Source: JBLNDJ01 sp050261515 (GTDB lineage: Bacteria > Acidobacteriota > Terriglobia > Bryobacterales > Bryobacteraceae). From it: a stretch of 64,000 bases of DNA. Shown here one piece after another: positions 14,949 through 23,963 of the stretch. The notes under the pieces are model-generated. The model did no database searches. It was given only the letters and a program-made list of their open reading frames with translations, and was not told the DNA's origin. The position numbers and the translations under genes were made by a program. Each line of letters starts with the position of its first letter. Position 1 is the stretch's first letter. The stretch lies in assembly GCA_050261515.1 (NCBI GenBank), contig JBLNDJ010000012.1, positions 62,001-126,000 of the forward strand, written 5' to 3'.

Positions 14949-17151
14949 GCGCAACAGCAGTACCCTTTTCTTTCTGATCGCAGCGGCCGCCGCCTATGGC
15001 GCCGATGGAATCGTGGTCGATCCTTCGGGACGGCCGGTTCCGGGCGCGCGGGTGGCATGCGCGAACCTCACGACACAGACCGGCGCGGACGGCCGGTTCA
15101 CGCTTGCTTCAACGCGGAGTTGCCGCGCGTCGATCGCGGCCGAGGGGTTCGAAACCTTGGAAGTGGAACTCGCGCCGGACGCGCCGGTGCGCGTAGAGTT
15201 GGGAATCGCGCGGCTCGCCGAGCGCGTGGTGGTTTCGGCGACGCGGCGCGAGACCACGCCCGAGCAGGCCGGCGTGGCCGCCACGGTGCTGACCCAGGCG
15301 GACCTTGCGGCGCGCGTGTATCCGGCGCTCGGCGAAGTGCTGCCGGAAGTTCCCGGCGTGCAGGTGGCGCGCTATGGGCGCCCGGGGAGCCTCACGCAGG
15401 TCTTTGGCCGCGGCGGCGAGCGCACGGGAATGCTGGTCATGATCGACGGCGTGCCGGTGAACGATCCGGGCGGCGAGGTCAACCTGGCGGGGCTCACCAC
15501 GAGCAATCTCGAGCGCATCGAGGTGGTGCGCGGGCCGGAAAGCGCGCTGTTCGGCGCCGAGGCTTCGGCGGGCGTGATTCAACTGTTCACGAAGCGCGGC
15601 GATCCGGAGGCGCGCGTCCCGCACGGGTCTGTGGCGTACGACCGCGGCAGCTTTCAGACGGACCGCTGGATCGCGAACCTGGCGGGCGGCTTGGGCGACC
15701 GCTTCGATTATTCGCTCGGCGCCGAGCAGTTCCACACCGTGGGCGAATACCGGAACGACTTCTTCCGCGACACGACGGGCACGGCGAACGTGGGGTTCCG
15801 GATCGCGCCGGCCACGCAGGTGCGCGGGATTTTCCGGAAGTTCGACGCCGTCACGGGGACGCCGAACCAGGTGGGCTACGGGATCTTCGACAATTTCGGC
15901 AGCGAGGAGACGCGGGACACGCTGGCGGCGGTGTCGCTCGACGATGCGCGCGGGCAGAGCTTCACGCAGCGGGTGCGGTTCGGGTATCACCGGTCGTGGG
16001 ACACGTTCTACGCGCCGGTGAACCAGGGTCCGTACGACACGTCCGCGCTGGTGCGCGACGTGGCGGGGCCGGCGCCGCGGACGTATTTCGAGGGGCTCGC
16101 GCGGCCGGGCGCGCCTGTGCCCGCGGGGCTGCGGGTGGTGACGGCGGATCCGTACTCGGCCTTCATCTACGCCGCCGATCCTTACCTGACGCTGAGCTCG
16201 CGGAAGGATTTCGAGTATCAGGGCGCGCTGGCGCATCCGGGCGGGGCGCTGGTGTTCGGGTATGCGTACGAGCGGCAGGATGCGGAGATCGGCGGGCTTC
16301 CGGTGAGCCGAGACAACCACGGCGTGTTTCTGCACGAGCAGTACACGGTGGCGCGGCGGTTGTTTCTTTCCGGCGGCGCGCGGCTGGAGCAGAACAGCGC
16401 GTTTCATACGAAGCTAACTCCGCGCGGCGCGGCGAGCTATCTGGTGGCGGGCGAGCACGGCGTGTTGTCTTCCACGTTCGTCCGGGCGAGCGCCGGGATC
16501 GGGATCACGGAGCCGAGCCTGCTTCAGAACTACTCGAACATGTATTACGCGATCGGAAACCGCGCGCTGCGGCCGGAAAAAACGGTGAGCTACGAGGCGG
16601 GTATCGTTCAGGAATGGTTCCGCCGTCGCGTGCGGACCGAGGTCTCGGCGTTCCACAATTTCCTTAGGGACTTGATTGTGTTCGTTTATCCGACCTGGGA
16701 GAACATCAACGCCAGCCGCGCGCGGGGCGTGGAGTTTTCGGCGCAGGGTCGCATCAACCGCGTGCTGTCTGTGCAGGGCAGCTACACGCACCTGTGGACG
16801 CGGATTGTAAGCTCCCTCACGCCGGACTCAATGTTCACGGGTGTGGGGCAGGAGCTGCCGAAGCGTGCGGGCAACTCGGGTTCGGCGTCGTTCACGCTGG
16901 CGCCGCGGCGGTGGACTTTGCAGGCGGGCGCGGTGCTCGTGGGCGAGCGGCAGGATCCGGACCAGTACATCTTCGGAATATCGCGCAACCGGGGTTATCA
17001 GACGGTGTATGCGTCGGGCTCGTTTCGGCTGACGAAGCACGTAGTGCCGTATATCCGGGTGGCGAATTTGCTCGACCAGGACTATATGGAAGTGTTGGGA
17101 TTCCCGGCGGCGTCGCGTAACGTGCACGGAGGTTTGCGGCTGGAGTGGTGA
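14947..17151 (+). CDS. btuB: TonB-dependent vitamin B12 receptor BtuB
   Basis: 734-residue outer-membrane receptor. It has a signal peptide (about residues 1-19), then an extra carboxypeptidase-regulatory/CNA-B-like domain (VDPSGRPVPGARVACANL to about residue 90), then a TonB plug (ERVVVSATRRETTPEQAG, VLTQADL, GRGGERTGMLVMIDGVPVNDPGG, IEVVRGPESALFGAEASAGVIQLFTKRG) and a barrel ending in GGLRLEW. Substrate is taken from the cobalamin riboswitch in its leader and the downstream btuFDC genes. The N-terminal extra domain is typical of acidobacterial receptors. Confidence 0.93.
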   Translation: MRNSSTLFFLIAAAAAYGADGIVVDPSGRPVPGARVACANLTTQTGADGRFTLASTRSCRASIAAEGFETLEVELAPDAPVRVELGIARLAERVVVSATRRETTPEQAGVAATVLTQADLAARVYPALGEVLPEVPGVQVARYGRPGSLTQVFGRGGERTGMLVMIDGVPVNDPGGEVNLAGLTTSNLERIEVVRGPESALFGAEASAGVIQLFTKRGDPEARVPHGSVAYDRGSFQTDRWIANLAGGLGDRFDYSLGAEQFHTVGEYRNDFFRDTTGTANVGFRIAPATQVRGIFRKFDAVTGTPNQVGYGIFDNFGSEETRDTLAAVSLDDARGQSFTQRVRFGYHRSWDTFYAPVNQGPYDTSALVRDVAGPAPRTYFEGLARPGAPVPAGLRVVTADPYSAFIYAADPYLTLSSRKDFEYQGALAHPGGALVFGYAYERQDAEIGGLPVSRDNHGVFLHEQYTVARRLFLSGGARLEQNSAFHTKLTPRGAASYLVAGEHGVLSSTFVRASAGIGITEPSLLQNYSNMYYAIGNRALRPEKTVSYEAGIVQEWFRRRVRTEVSAFHNFLRDLIVFVYPTWENINASRARGVEFSAQGRINRVLSVQGSYTHLWTRIVSSLTPDSMFTGVGQELPKRAGNSGSASFTLAPRRWTLQAGAVLVGERQDPDQYIFGISRNRGYQTVYASGSFRLTKHVVPYIRVANLLDQDYMEVLGFPAASRNVHGGLRLEW

Positions 17152-17996
17152 GGATTCTCAGTTTTCTCTGCGTCTTTGCGGTTGGCCTTTCCGCGCAGCC
17201 GAAGCGGATTGTCTCGACTTCGCCGAGCATCACGGAGATGCTGTACGCGCTGGGTCTGGGCGACCGCGTCGTGGGGGTGACGACCTTCTGCCACTACCCG
17301 CCCGAGGCGGCGAAGAAGACGAAGATCGGCAACTACCTCGCACCGAATCTCGAGGTGATCGTCGGGCTGCGGCCGGACCTGGTCGTCGCGGAGACGACAG
17401 GGGTCCGGCACCCGGAGAAACTGGCGTCGCTGCGGCTCAACGTGCTCGATGTCGATGACGGGAACCTGGCGGGCATCTACGAATCGATCCGCAAGATCGG
17501 GCGGGCCGCGGGTGTACCGGACCGGGCGGCGGCGCTCGATGCGCGTATGCGATCATCGCTTGACAATATTCGGCGGAAGACGGCGCGGCTGCCGAAGCGG
17601 CGCATCCTTTTCATCGTGGGGCGCACGCCGGGGCGGATTGAAGACCTGATTGCCGCGGGCCGCGCGTCGCACCTGAACGAGCTGATGGAGATCGCGGGCG
17701 GCGCGAACGTGTTCGGCGACTCCCCAGCCGCATACGCCAAGATCGGGCTCGAAGATTTGCTCGCGCGCAATCCCGAAGTGATCGTGGATATGGGCGAGAT
17801 GTCGCAGACCCAGGGCGTTACGGAAGCGCAGAAGCGCGCGGTGGTGGCGCTGTGGAACCGGTATCCGGCGCTCGCGGCGGTGCGGGAGCGGCGCGTGTTC
17901 GCGGTCGCGTCGGACATCTACGTGGTGCCGGGGCCGCGCGTGGTGGATGCGGCGCGCGAGTTCGCGCGGATGCTGCACCCCGAGGCGGGGCTGTGA
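17148..17996 (+). CDS. btuF: Periplasmic cobalamin-binding protein BtuF
   Basis: Class III ABC solute-binding protein. It begins RIVSTSPSITEMLYALGLGDRVVGVTTFCHYP after a short signal peptide and continues with LRPDLVVAE and the C-terminal lobe (ARNPEVIVDMG, VYVVPGPRVVDAAREF-like end). Length is 282 residues. The GTG at 17148 overlaps the btuB stop by 4 nt; the GTG one codon earlier is the alternative. The signal peptide codons (FLCVFAV) share 13 consecutive nucleotides with the dispersed repeat in the SurA-like gene. The operon continues into btuD without a gap. Confidence 0.9.
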   Translation: MRILSFLCVFAVGLSAQPKRIVSTSPSITEMLYALGLGDRVVGVTTFCHYPPEAAKKTKIGNYLAPNLEVIVGLRPDLVVAETTGVRHPEKLASLRLNVLDVDDGNLAGIYESIRKIGRAAGVPDRAAALDARMRSSLDNIRRKTARLPKRRILFIVGRTPGRIEDLIAAGRASHLNELMEIAGGANVFGDSPAAYAKIGLEDLLARNPEVIVDMGEMSQTQGVTEAQKRAVVALWNRYPALAAVRERRVFAVASDIYVVPGPRVVDAAREFARMLHPEAGL

Positions 17997-18763
17997 GCGG
18001 GCGGTATTCCCTGCGCGAGGCCGGCATGCAGTACAACGGCACGCAGGTGCTGGCGGATGTGACGCTCGAGTTCCGTGCGCCGGAACTGGTCGCGATCGTC
18101 GGGCCGAACGGAGCGGGGAAGTCCACGCTGCTCGGCATCATGGCGGGACTGCGGCCCGGCCACACGGGACGCTGCGAATACCGCGGCAAGGAAGTGAGCC
18201 AGTGGCCGAGGCGCGCGTTTGCGCGAGCGGTGTCGTTCATCCCGCAGACGCTGCGCGTGGAGTTTCCGTTCACCGCAGAGCAGGTTGTGCTGATGGGCCG
18301 GACGCCGCATTGCAACGGGTTGTTTGAATCGCCCGGCGATTGGGCGGCCGTCGAGCGTGCGATGGCGATCACCGATACCGGCGCGTTCCGGAAGCGCGAT
18401 TTCCGGTCGCTCAGCGGCGGGGAGCGCCAGCGCGTGATCCTGGCGTCGGCGGTCGCGCAGAATCCGGAGACGCTGCTGCTCGACGAGCCGACCGCGTTCC
18501 TCGATCTGAAGCACCAGGTCTCGAGCTACCGCCTGGTGCGCGACCTGACTCGCCAAGGCATGCTGGCGGTCGCGGTGACGCACGATTTGAACCTGGCCGC
18601 GGCGTTCGCGGACCGCATCGTGGTGTTGAACGCGGGGCGCGTGGTGGCCGACGCCGCGCCGGGGGAAGTGCTCGCGCCGGGGCTGATCCGCGAGGTCTTC
18701 GGCGTGGAGTCGCAGTTGCACCATGGGCCTGAGGGCAGGCCCTGGATGGTGTATGGAGCATAG
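17993..18763 (+). CDS. btuD: Cobalamin ABC transporter ATPase BtuD
   Basis: 256 residues with Walker A GPNGAGKSTLL, Q-loop FIPQTLRVEFPFTAEQVVLMGR, signature LSGGERQRVILASAVAQ, Walker B LLLDEPTAFLD and the H-loop THDLNLAAAFADR. This is the FecE/BtuD/HmuV subfamily. GTG start overlaps the btuF stop by 4 nt. Cytoplasmic, energises B12 import through BtuC. Confidence 0.92.
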   Translation: MSGRYSLREAGMQYNGTQVLADVTLEFRAPELVAIVGPNGAGKSTLLGIMAGLRPGHTGRCEYRGKEVSQWPRRAFARAVSFIPQTLRVEFPFTAEQVVLMGRTPHCNGLFESPGDWAAVERAMAITDTGAFRKRDFRSLSGGERQRVILASAVAQNPETLLLDEPTAFLDLKHQVSSYRLVRDLTRQGMLAVAVTHDLNLAAAFADRIVVLNAGRVVADAAPGEVLAPGLIREVFGVESQLHHGPEGRPWMVYGA

Positions 18764-19757
18764 CGTCGGCGCGCGGCGGTTCTGGACAGCGGTCGGGATT
18801 TCGGCGGCGGTAGCGGCGGCGGCGCTTTGCGTGGCGCCGCTCATCGGCTCGACCTCGATCGGCTACGCACGCGCGTTCGCGGGCGTCTCGCCGGACCGCG
18901 AAATCCTGTTCTATACCCGGCTGCCGCGGGTGCTGCTGGCGCTGCTCGCGGGCGGAGCGCTGGCGTCGGCGGGCGTGCTGTTCCAGGCTCTGCTGCGCGA
19001 TGCGCTGGCCGAGCCGTACACGCTCGGGGTCTCGAGCGGCGCGTCGCTCGGGGCAGTGCTGGCGATCTGCCTCGGCTGGCGCACGGCGGGGCATCTGCCC
19101 GCGATCTGGGTCTCGGCGTTTGCGGGCGCCGCGGTCGTGCTGATGCTGGTGGTCGCGATCGCATCCGAGGGCCGGCGCATGTCGTCGTTCACGCTGCTGC
19201 TGGCGGGTGTTTCGATCAACACGATCTGCCTGGCGGCGATCCTGTTTTTGCAATACACGTCGAACTTCGGGCAGACGTTCGCGATCGTGCGGTGGCTGAT
19301 GGGCGGGATCGACTCGGTGGAGTATTCGACCCTGGCGTGGTTCGCCGGCCTGATGCTGCCCGCGCTGGCGCTGATTTTCCTGCGGGCGCGCGACTGGAAT
19401 TTGATGGCGGTGGGGGAGGACTGGGCCGCTGCGCGCGGGGTCTCGGTGTCGCGGCTGTTGTTGACTGGGTACCTGCTAGGGTCGTTTGTCGCGGGGTCGG
19501 TGACGGCGATCACGGGGCCGATCGGGTTCGTGGGGCTGATTGTGCCGCACGCGCTGCGGCTGCGGCTCGGCGCGGACCACAGGCTGTTGCTGCCGTGCTC
19601 GTTCTTTGCCGGGGCGGCGTTTCTGGCCGTTTGCGACACGGCGGCCCGGACCGTGCTCGCGCCCACGGAGGTGCCGGTGGGGGTGGTGACGGCGATGCTC
19701 GGCGGGCCGGTCTTTATCTGGCTGCTGCGGTCGAAGCGGCGGAGTTTGTGGCTGTAG
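18753..19757 (+). CDS. btuC: Cobalamin ABC transporter permease BtuC (FecCD family)
   Basis: 334 residues, about ten membrane segments, with the FecCD signatures RLPRVLLALLAGGALASAGVLFQALLRDALAEPYTLGVSSGASLG and the later GPIGFVGLIVPHALRLRLG split across segments. The ATG at 18753 overlaps btuD by 11 nt. Gene order is B-F-D-C, unlike the separate enterobacterial loci. An imperfect GC-rich stem-loop follows at about 19756-19785, without a U-run. Confidence 0.92.
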   Translation: MEHSVGARRFWTAVGISAAVAAAALCVAPLIGSTSIGYARAFAGVSPDREILFYTRLPRVLLALLAGGALASAGVLFQALLRDALAEPYTLGVSSGASLGAVLAICLGWRTAGHLPAIWVSAFAGAAVVLMLVVAIASEGRRMSSFTLLLAGVSINTICLAAILFLQYTSNFGQTFAIVRWLMGGIDSVEYSTLAWFAGLMLPALALIFLRARDWNLMAVGEDWAAARGVSVSRLLLTGYLLGSFVAGSVTAITGPIGFVGLIVPHALRLRLGADHRLLLPCSFFAGAAFLAVCDTAARTVLAPTEVPVGVVTAMLGGPVFIWLLRSKRRSLWL

Positions 19758-19796
19758 GGGGGCGGCCAGGGGGAGGGCGGCCCCGCAGCGCTCTTG

Positions 19797-19811
19797 TAAT
19801 ATAAAAGATTG
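19797..19811 (+). promoter_or_regulatory. AT-rich -10-like element abutting a TTG start (possible leaderless mRNA)
   Basis: TAATAT/TATAAA (19797-19805) lies only 4-7 nt before the TTG start at 19809, and no Shine-Dalgarno sequence is visible. If this is the -10, transcription would begin at or near the start codon. A -35 is not evident. Confidence 0.35.
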
Positions 19812-20903
19812 ACCAACAAGCTCGTCCTTGAGAATTTGAAGTTCCGCCCGGTCCGCAGTGCGCTCAGCATTATTGCCATTGGTCTTGAAGTGGTGATGAT
19901 GCTGACGATTGTGGGCTTGAGCCGCGGCATGCTGGCCGATTCGCAGCAGCGGGCCCGCGGCATTGGCGCCGATATCTTTATACGACCCCGCGGCAGCAGC
20001 ATCATGAGCCTCAGTTCGGCTTCGATCAACGAGGGCCTGGTGAGTTGGATCGCGAAACAGCCACACGTCAAGCAGGCGTTGGGGATGGTAGTGCAGCCGC
20101 TGCAGGGCGTCTCTTCGGTCACCGGCATCGATCTCGACCAGTTCAAAGTGATGAGCGGCGGGTTCCGCTACAGAGAGGGAGGGCCGCCGCGCGCGGCGGA
20201 CGACCTGGTGGTGGATCGCTATTACGCGCAGCAGAACGGCCTGCACAAGGGCTCAATGATCAACCTGCTCAACCGCCAGTGGCGCGTCAGCGGCGTGTTC
20301 GAGGAGGGGAAGCTCGCGCGCATCGTGATCCCCATTCGCACTCTTCAGGAGCTTACAGGAAACACCGGCAAGATCAGCCAGATCTACGTCAAAGTGGACA
20401 AGCCCGCGAACGTGCGGCCCGTCATCGACTCTCTCAAAGCCAAGCTCGAAGGGTATCCGATCTACTCCATGGAAGAGTTGGTCTCGCTGATCTCGGTCAA
20501 CAACACGCCGGGACTTGCGGCCTTCATCTGGGTGATCATCGGGCTCTCGATCGTGGTGGGGTTCCTGGTGGTGTTCCTTTCGATGTACACGTCGGTGCTC
20601 GAACGCACGCGGGAGATCGGGATTCTGAAAGCGCTAGGCGCGTCGCCGGCGTTCGTGCTCTCGATCCTGCTCAAAGAGACGGCCCTGCTCGCGCTGTTCG
20701 GCCTCGCGCTTGGCATCGCGTTTTCCTTTGTTACGCGCTGGATCATCATGGTGCTGGTGCCCGCGTCGCTGTCGCAACACATCGTGCCGGACTGGTGGCC
20801 GATTGCAGGCGCGATCGCGCTGGCGGGGGCGCTGATGGGAGCCGCATATCCGGGGTGGCGCGCGGCGCGCCAGGATCCGATCGAGGCATTGTCTTATGAA
20901 TGA
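19809..20903 (+). CDS. MacB/FtsX-family ABC transporter permease
   Basis: 364 residues from a TTG start. Topology: one N-terminal membrane helix (SALSIIAIGLEVVMMLTIVGLS), a periplasmic MacB-like domain (about 40-235), then three C-terminal helices with the FtsX signature (VLERTREIGILKALGASPAFVLSILLKE split over two segments) and the end YPGWRAARQDPIEALSYE. Such permeases act by mechanotransmission in lipoprotein or drug export. It overlaps the next gene, its ATPase, by 8 nt. No membrane-fusion protein is adjacent, so LolCE-like, MacB-like or peptide export are all possible. Confidence 0.85.
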   Translation: MTNKLVLENLKFRPVRSALSIIAIGLEVVMMLTIVGLSRGMLADSQQRARGIGADIFIRPRGSSIMSLSSASINEGLVSWIAKQPHVKQALGMVVQPLQGVSSVTGIDLDQFKVMSGGFRYREGGPPRAADDLVVDRYYAQQNGLHKGSMINLLNRQWRVSGVFEEGKLARIVIPIRTLQELTGNTGKISQIYVKVDKPANVRPVIDSLKAKLEGYPIYSMEELVSLISVNNTPGLAAFIWVIIGLSIVVGFLVVFLSMYTSVLERTREIGILKALGASPAFVLSILLKETALLALFGLALGIAFSFVTRWIIMVLVPASLSQHIVPDWWPIAGAIALAGALMGAAYPGWRAARQDPIEALSYE

Positions 20904-21588
20904 CGCGCCCATCATCGAGGTTCGCGACCTCAGGAAGACGTACCGCGTCGGGGATGTGGATGTGCACGCGCTTCAGGGCGTGGACCTGACGGTCCGCCGC
21001 GGCGAGTTCGTGACCGTAGTCGGGCCTTCGGGCTCGGGAAAATCTACGCTGTTCCACATCCTGGGCGGGCTGACGCCGGCCACGTCGGGACAGGTCGTCA
21101 TCGATGGGCGCGACCTTTCGAAGATCTCCGATGCCGAGCGCACGGCGATGCGGAAGCGGCTGGTGGGCTTCGTGTTCCAGAAATATAACCTGCTGCCGAC
21201 GTTGAGCGCCGCCGATAACATCGCGATTGCGCGGCACATCGCGGGCGCGGACGGCACGCCGGAGGACCCGAAGTTCCGCGAGGTGCTCGGACTGCTCGGC
21301 ATCGAACACCGGTTGCATCACAAGCCGCGCGCGCTGTCAGGCGGCGAGCAGCAGCGCGTGGCGATCGCGCGGGCGATCGTGAATCATCCGGCCATCCTGT
21401 TGGCGGACGAGCCGACCGGGAACCTCGATTCGAAGAATTCCGAGGCGGTGCTGAACGTGCTGCGAGGGTTAAACGAGCGCATCGGCCAGACGATCCTGAT
21501 GATCACGCACGACCAGCACGTGGCGACGTACGGACACCGGACGCTGCACATGCTGGACGGGAAAGTGGTCGAGGGGCTGGAAGGCTGA
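20896..21588 (+). CDS. LolD/MacB-type ABC transporter ATPase
   Basis: 230 residues with Walker A GPSGSGKSTLFHILGG, Q-loop FVFQKYNLLPTLSAADN, signature LSGGEQQRVAIARAIV, Walker B ILLADEPTGNLDS and H-loop MITHDQHVA. The LSGGEQQRVAIARA and EPTGNLDS combination is the LolD/MacB/FtsE group. It pairs with the permease just upstream. Confidence 0.9.
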   Translation: MNDAPIIEVRDLRKTYRVGDVDVHALQGVDLTVRRGEFVTVVGPSGSGKSTLFHILGGLTPATSGQVVIDGRDLSKISDAERTAMRKRLVGFVFQKYNLLPTLSAADNIAIARHIAGADGTPEDPKFREVLGLLGIEHRLHHKPRALSGGEQQRVAIARAIVNHPAILLADEPTGNLDSKNSEAVLNVLRGLNERIGQTILMITHDQHVATYGHRTLHMLDGKVVEGLEG

Positions 21589-21625
21589 CGCATTCTCCTT
21601 TCCGGGTGCTAAAATCTCATTCGAT

Positions 21626-22042
21626 ATGTTACGTTCGAGCGGCTCGGAGGCGGGCCGCCGCCCGATTACGATCCTTGTAGTAGACGACGAACCGTCCGTC
21701 CTTGCCCTGGTGCGGACCATGCTGTGGCGGGCCGGCTATACGGTGCTCGAAGCATCGGGGGGCGAGCAGGCGCTCGACGTCGCCTCGGCGCATCCCTCAA
21801 CGATCCAGTTGCTGCTGACCGACGTGCTCATGCCGGACATGAACGGGTGCGAGCTGGCGCAGAAGCTGCTGTCGGCGCGGCCCGGGACGAAGGTGCTGTA
21901 CATGACCGGGTACCGCGACAAGGTGCTGGTTGAGAGCACGGGACGGGGCGTCGACGACGCTCCGCTCATCCGTAAGCCGTTCACGGCGTACAATCTGGTC
22001 GCGAAGATCGACGAGGTCCTCGATCAGGCCGTCGAGGCCTGA
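21626..22042 (+). CDS. Stand-alone response-regulator receiver domain
   Basis: 138 residues with an acidic pair in LVVDDEPSVLALVR (Asp20/21), phospho-acceptor Asp66 in LLTDVLMPDMNG, the switch Thr in YMTGY and the conserved Lys in IRKPF. No output domain, so it is CheY/Spo0F-like. No kinase is adjacent; the sequence resembles the receiver domains that are attached to hybrid histidine kinases in acidobacteria, so its partner is elsewhere. Its 3' end overlaps the convergent hpnK gene by 19 nt. Confidence 0.88.
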   Translation: MLRSSGSEAGRRPITILVVDDEPSVLALVRTMLWRAGYTVLEASGGEQALDVASAHPSTIQLLLTDVLMPDMNGCELAQKLLSARPGTKVLYMTGYRDKVLVESTGRGVDDAPLIRKPFTAYNLVAKIDEVLDQAVEA

Positions 22043-22881
22043 CGGTAGGCGATCAGCTCCACTCCCGCATCCGCCAGCGCCTGCTTCACCTCGGAAGATG
22101 TGAGCGCGGCGAGCTCGGTTTCACGGCTTTCCTTCAGGCGCGTGGGCGCCGCTTTCAGCTCCGCTGTGCAGTGGCCGGGGTGGCACATGAACTCGGTTGT
22201 GCCTTCGGGGAGCCGGCGGATGAGCGCCGCCAGCTCCGGGGCTCGGAATTTTCCCGTCATTTGAAAACCGGCGAAGTGGTCCGTAGTGCGGCAGTTGTGC
22301 CGGGCCAGCACGCGGCGGAAGTGGCCGCCCATGAGGCGCAGGGCGCGGCCGGTGACGCTCGTGGAGCCGAAATCGAAGGGGCGGCGGACCCAGGGGATGC
22401 TGAATTCTTCGGAGAGGCGCGCGACCGCATCGAGCACGGGCGGGAGGAGATGGGTGTGCTTGTGGGTGTCGAGGTGCGTGGGATGGAGGCCGGCTGCCAT
22501 AATGCGGCGGATTTGGGACGCCAGTTCGTCGTAGATGCGCAGGCGGTTCAGGGCGACGGCGCGGAGGAGTTCGGCGAGGGTGGACGGGAGCGGGGCTCCG
22601 GTGAGCGTCGAGGCGCCTTGCACGAGCATGAGGTGGCAGCCGATGTCGAGGGCCGGGTTTTCGGCGGCGAGGCGTACGGCATCGGCGAAGGCGGCTCCGT
22701 TGGCCATGAGAGTCGTGGCGGTTAGGATGCCGTTGCGGTGCGCTTCGACGATTCCGGCGTTGACGTCCCGGGTGAAACCGAAGTCGTCGGCGTTGGTGAT
22801 GAGGGCCTTGGCGGCCTGAAAGGCCGCCGCCGGCCGGGGGGCTGCCCCACAATTCCCGGCTTCCGGCTTCCCTCTACTCAT
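22024..22881 (-). CDS. hpnK: ChbG/HpnK (YdjC-like) deacetylase
   Basis: 285 residues with the YdjC-family metal motifs ITNADDFGFTRDVN and HLDTHKHTHLLP, and the late FMCHPGHC. The family includes chitooligosaccharide deacetylase ChbG and the hopanoid-cluster protein HpnK. I prefer HpnK because it is translationally coupled (ATGA overlap) to the mlaD-like gene in a lipid-transport operon, but no hopanoid synthase is in view. The first 25 residues are low-complexity, so the start may be further in. Confidence 0.75.
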   Translation of the reverse strand: MSRGKPEAGNCGAAPRPAAAFQAAKALITNADDFGFTRDVNAGIVEAHRNGILTATTLMANGAAFADAVRLAAENPALDIGCHLMLVQGASTLTGAPLPSTLAELLRAVALNRLRIYDELASQIRRIMAAGLHPTHLDTHKHTHLLPPVLDAVARLSEEFSIPWVRRPFDFGSTSVTGRALRLMGGHFRRVLARHNCRTTDHFAGFQMTGKFRAPELAALIRRLPEGTTEFMCHPGHCTAELKAAPTRLKESRETELAALTSSEVKQALADAGVELIAYRQASTA

Positions 22882-23954
22882 CAGAAGATCGAGAGCTTCA
22901 CGCGAAGGAACTTTTTCGGGTTGGCCCGGATGTCCTTGACGAGGCTCTGGAGTTCGTTGGAGACTCCCCGCATCGAGTCGTAGAGTTGCGGGTTCACCAT
23001 CAACTGGCCGAGGGTGCCCTGGCCGGAGTTGATCTTGTCGAGCGTGGTGTCGAATTTGCCGAGCACACCTTCAATCTTGTTGTAGGCCGCCTCGTCCTTG
23101 AGCAGCTTTCCGGCGGTGCCCTTGCCGGCGTTGATGTCGTCCATCAGTTTGCGCACCTGCGTAATCGCGGCCTGCGCTTCGTCGTAGAGCTTGGGATCTT
23201 TAAGGAACTTGCCCGCGGTGCCCTGCCCGGCTTGCAGGTCGGCGATCAACTGGTCGAGCCGCGCTACGGATGCGCGCGCCTCGTTGTAGAGCGATTCGTC
23301 GTAGAGCAGCTTGCCGACGGTCCCCTTGCCCTGGCCGATCGTTTCGGTCACATGCTGGAGCTCGGTAACGGTCTTGGTGAGCCGGGCGTAGAATTCCTCA
23401 TCCACCAGGAACTTGCCGATGCTGCCCTGGCCGGATTCGATCAGGCCGACGATGCGGTCCACGCGGTTGAGGATGGCCTGGGCGGAATCGAACAGGCCGA
23501 AGCCTTTGCGAACCAGGTCCTGAATCTCGGCGCTCGGCTCGGCCTTCACCTCGCCTTTCGGCTGGATGGCTACGTTGCTGCGGCCCATCGAAATATTGAT
23601 GAACTTGGTGCCGAGGACGTTTTCGGCGCTGATTTCGGCGAGCGAATCGACGGGGATGTTCTTCAGACGGTCGCGCCGCACGCGCATGACGACGCGGACG
23701 ATGCGGTTCGGGTCGCGCGAGCCGGAGAGCTCGACGCCGTCCACGCTGCCGATCAGGATGCCGTTGAGGCGCACGGGCGCGCCTTTGGCGAGCGACGCGG
23801 CATCATCGAGATATGTATATAGGTCGGTATAACTTCGCCAGAACGGTTTCTGGCTGGTGAGCAAAAAGATCAGCACGGCCGCGATCCCCATGGCCGCGAT
23901 GGCCATGATGCCGACTCGAAGCTGAGCCCAACGGACTTTTCCCGGCGCAGGCAT
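22881..23954 (-). CDS. mlaD: MlaD/MCE-family lipid transport protein with five 34-residue repeats
   Basis: 357 residues. One N-terminal membrane helix (about 13-33), one MCE domain (about 40-135; SLAKGAPVRLNGILIGSVDGVEL, ISAENVLGTKFINI), then a C-terminal helical region made of five tandem repeats. The motif G-Q/K-G-T/S-x-G-K begins at residues 175, 209, 243, 277 and 311, so the period is exactly 34. Each repeat continues x-L-x-D-x-x-L/F-Y. MCE proteins form hexamers that carry phospholipid between membranes; the repeats probably build a coiled or barrel extension. Third gene of mlaE-mlaF-mlaD-hpnK. Confidence 0.88.
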   Translation of the reverse strand: MPAPGKVRWAQLRVGIMAIAAMGIAAVLIFLLTSQKPFWRSYTDLYTYLDDAASLAKGAPVRLNGILIGSVDGVELSGSRDPNRIVRVVMRVRRDRLKNIPVDSLAEISAENVLGTKFINISMGRSNVAIQPKGEVKAEPSAEIQDLVRKGFGLFDSAQAILNRVDRIVGLIESGQGSIGKFLVDEEFYARLTKTVTELQHVTETIGQGKGTVGKLLYDESLYNEARASVARLDQLIADLQAGQGTAGKFLKDPKLYDEAQAAITQVRKLMDDINAGKGTAGKLLKDEAAYNKIEGVLGKFDTTLDKINSGQGTLGQLMVNPQLYDSMRGVSNELQSLVKDIRANPKKFLRVKLSIF

Positions 23955-23963
23955 ATCTATCCT

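Noticed and set aside
19756..19785. Rho-independent terminator after btuC
   Set aside because: The stem has a mismatch and there is no U-run.
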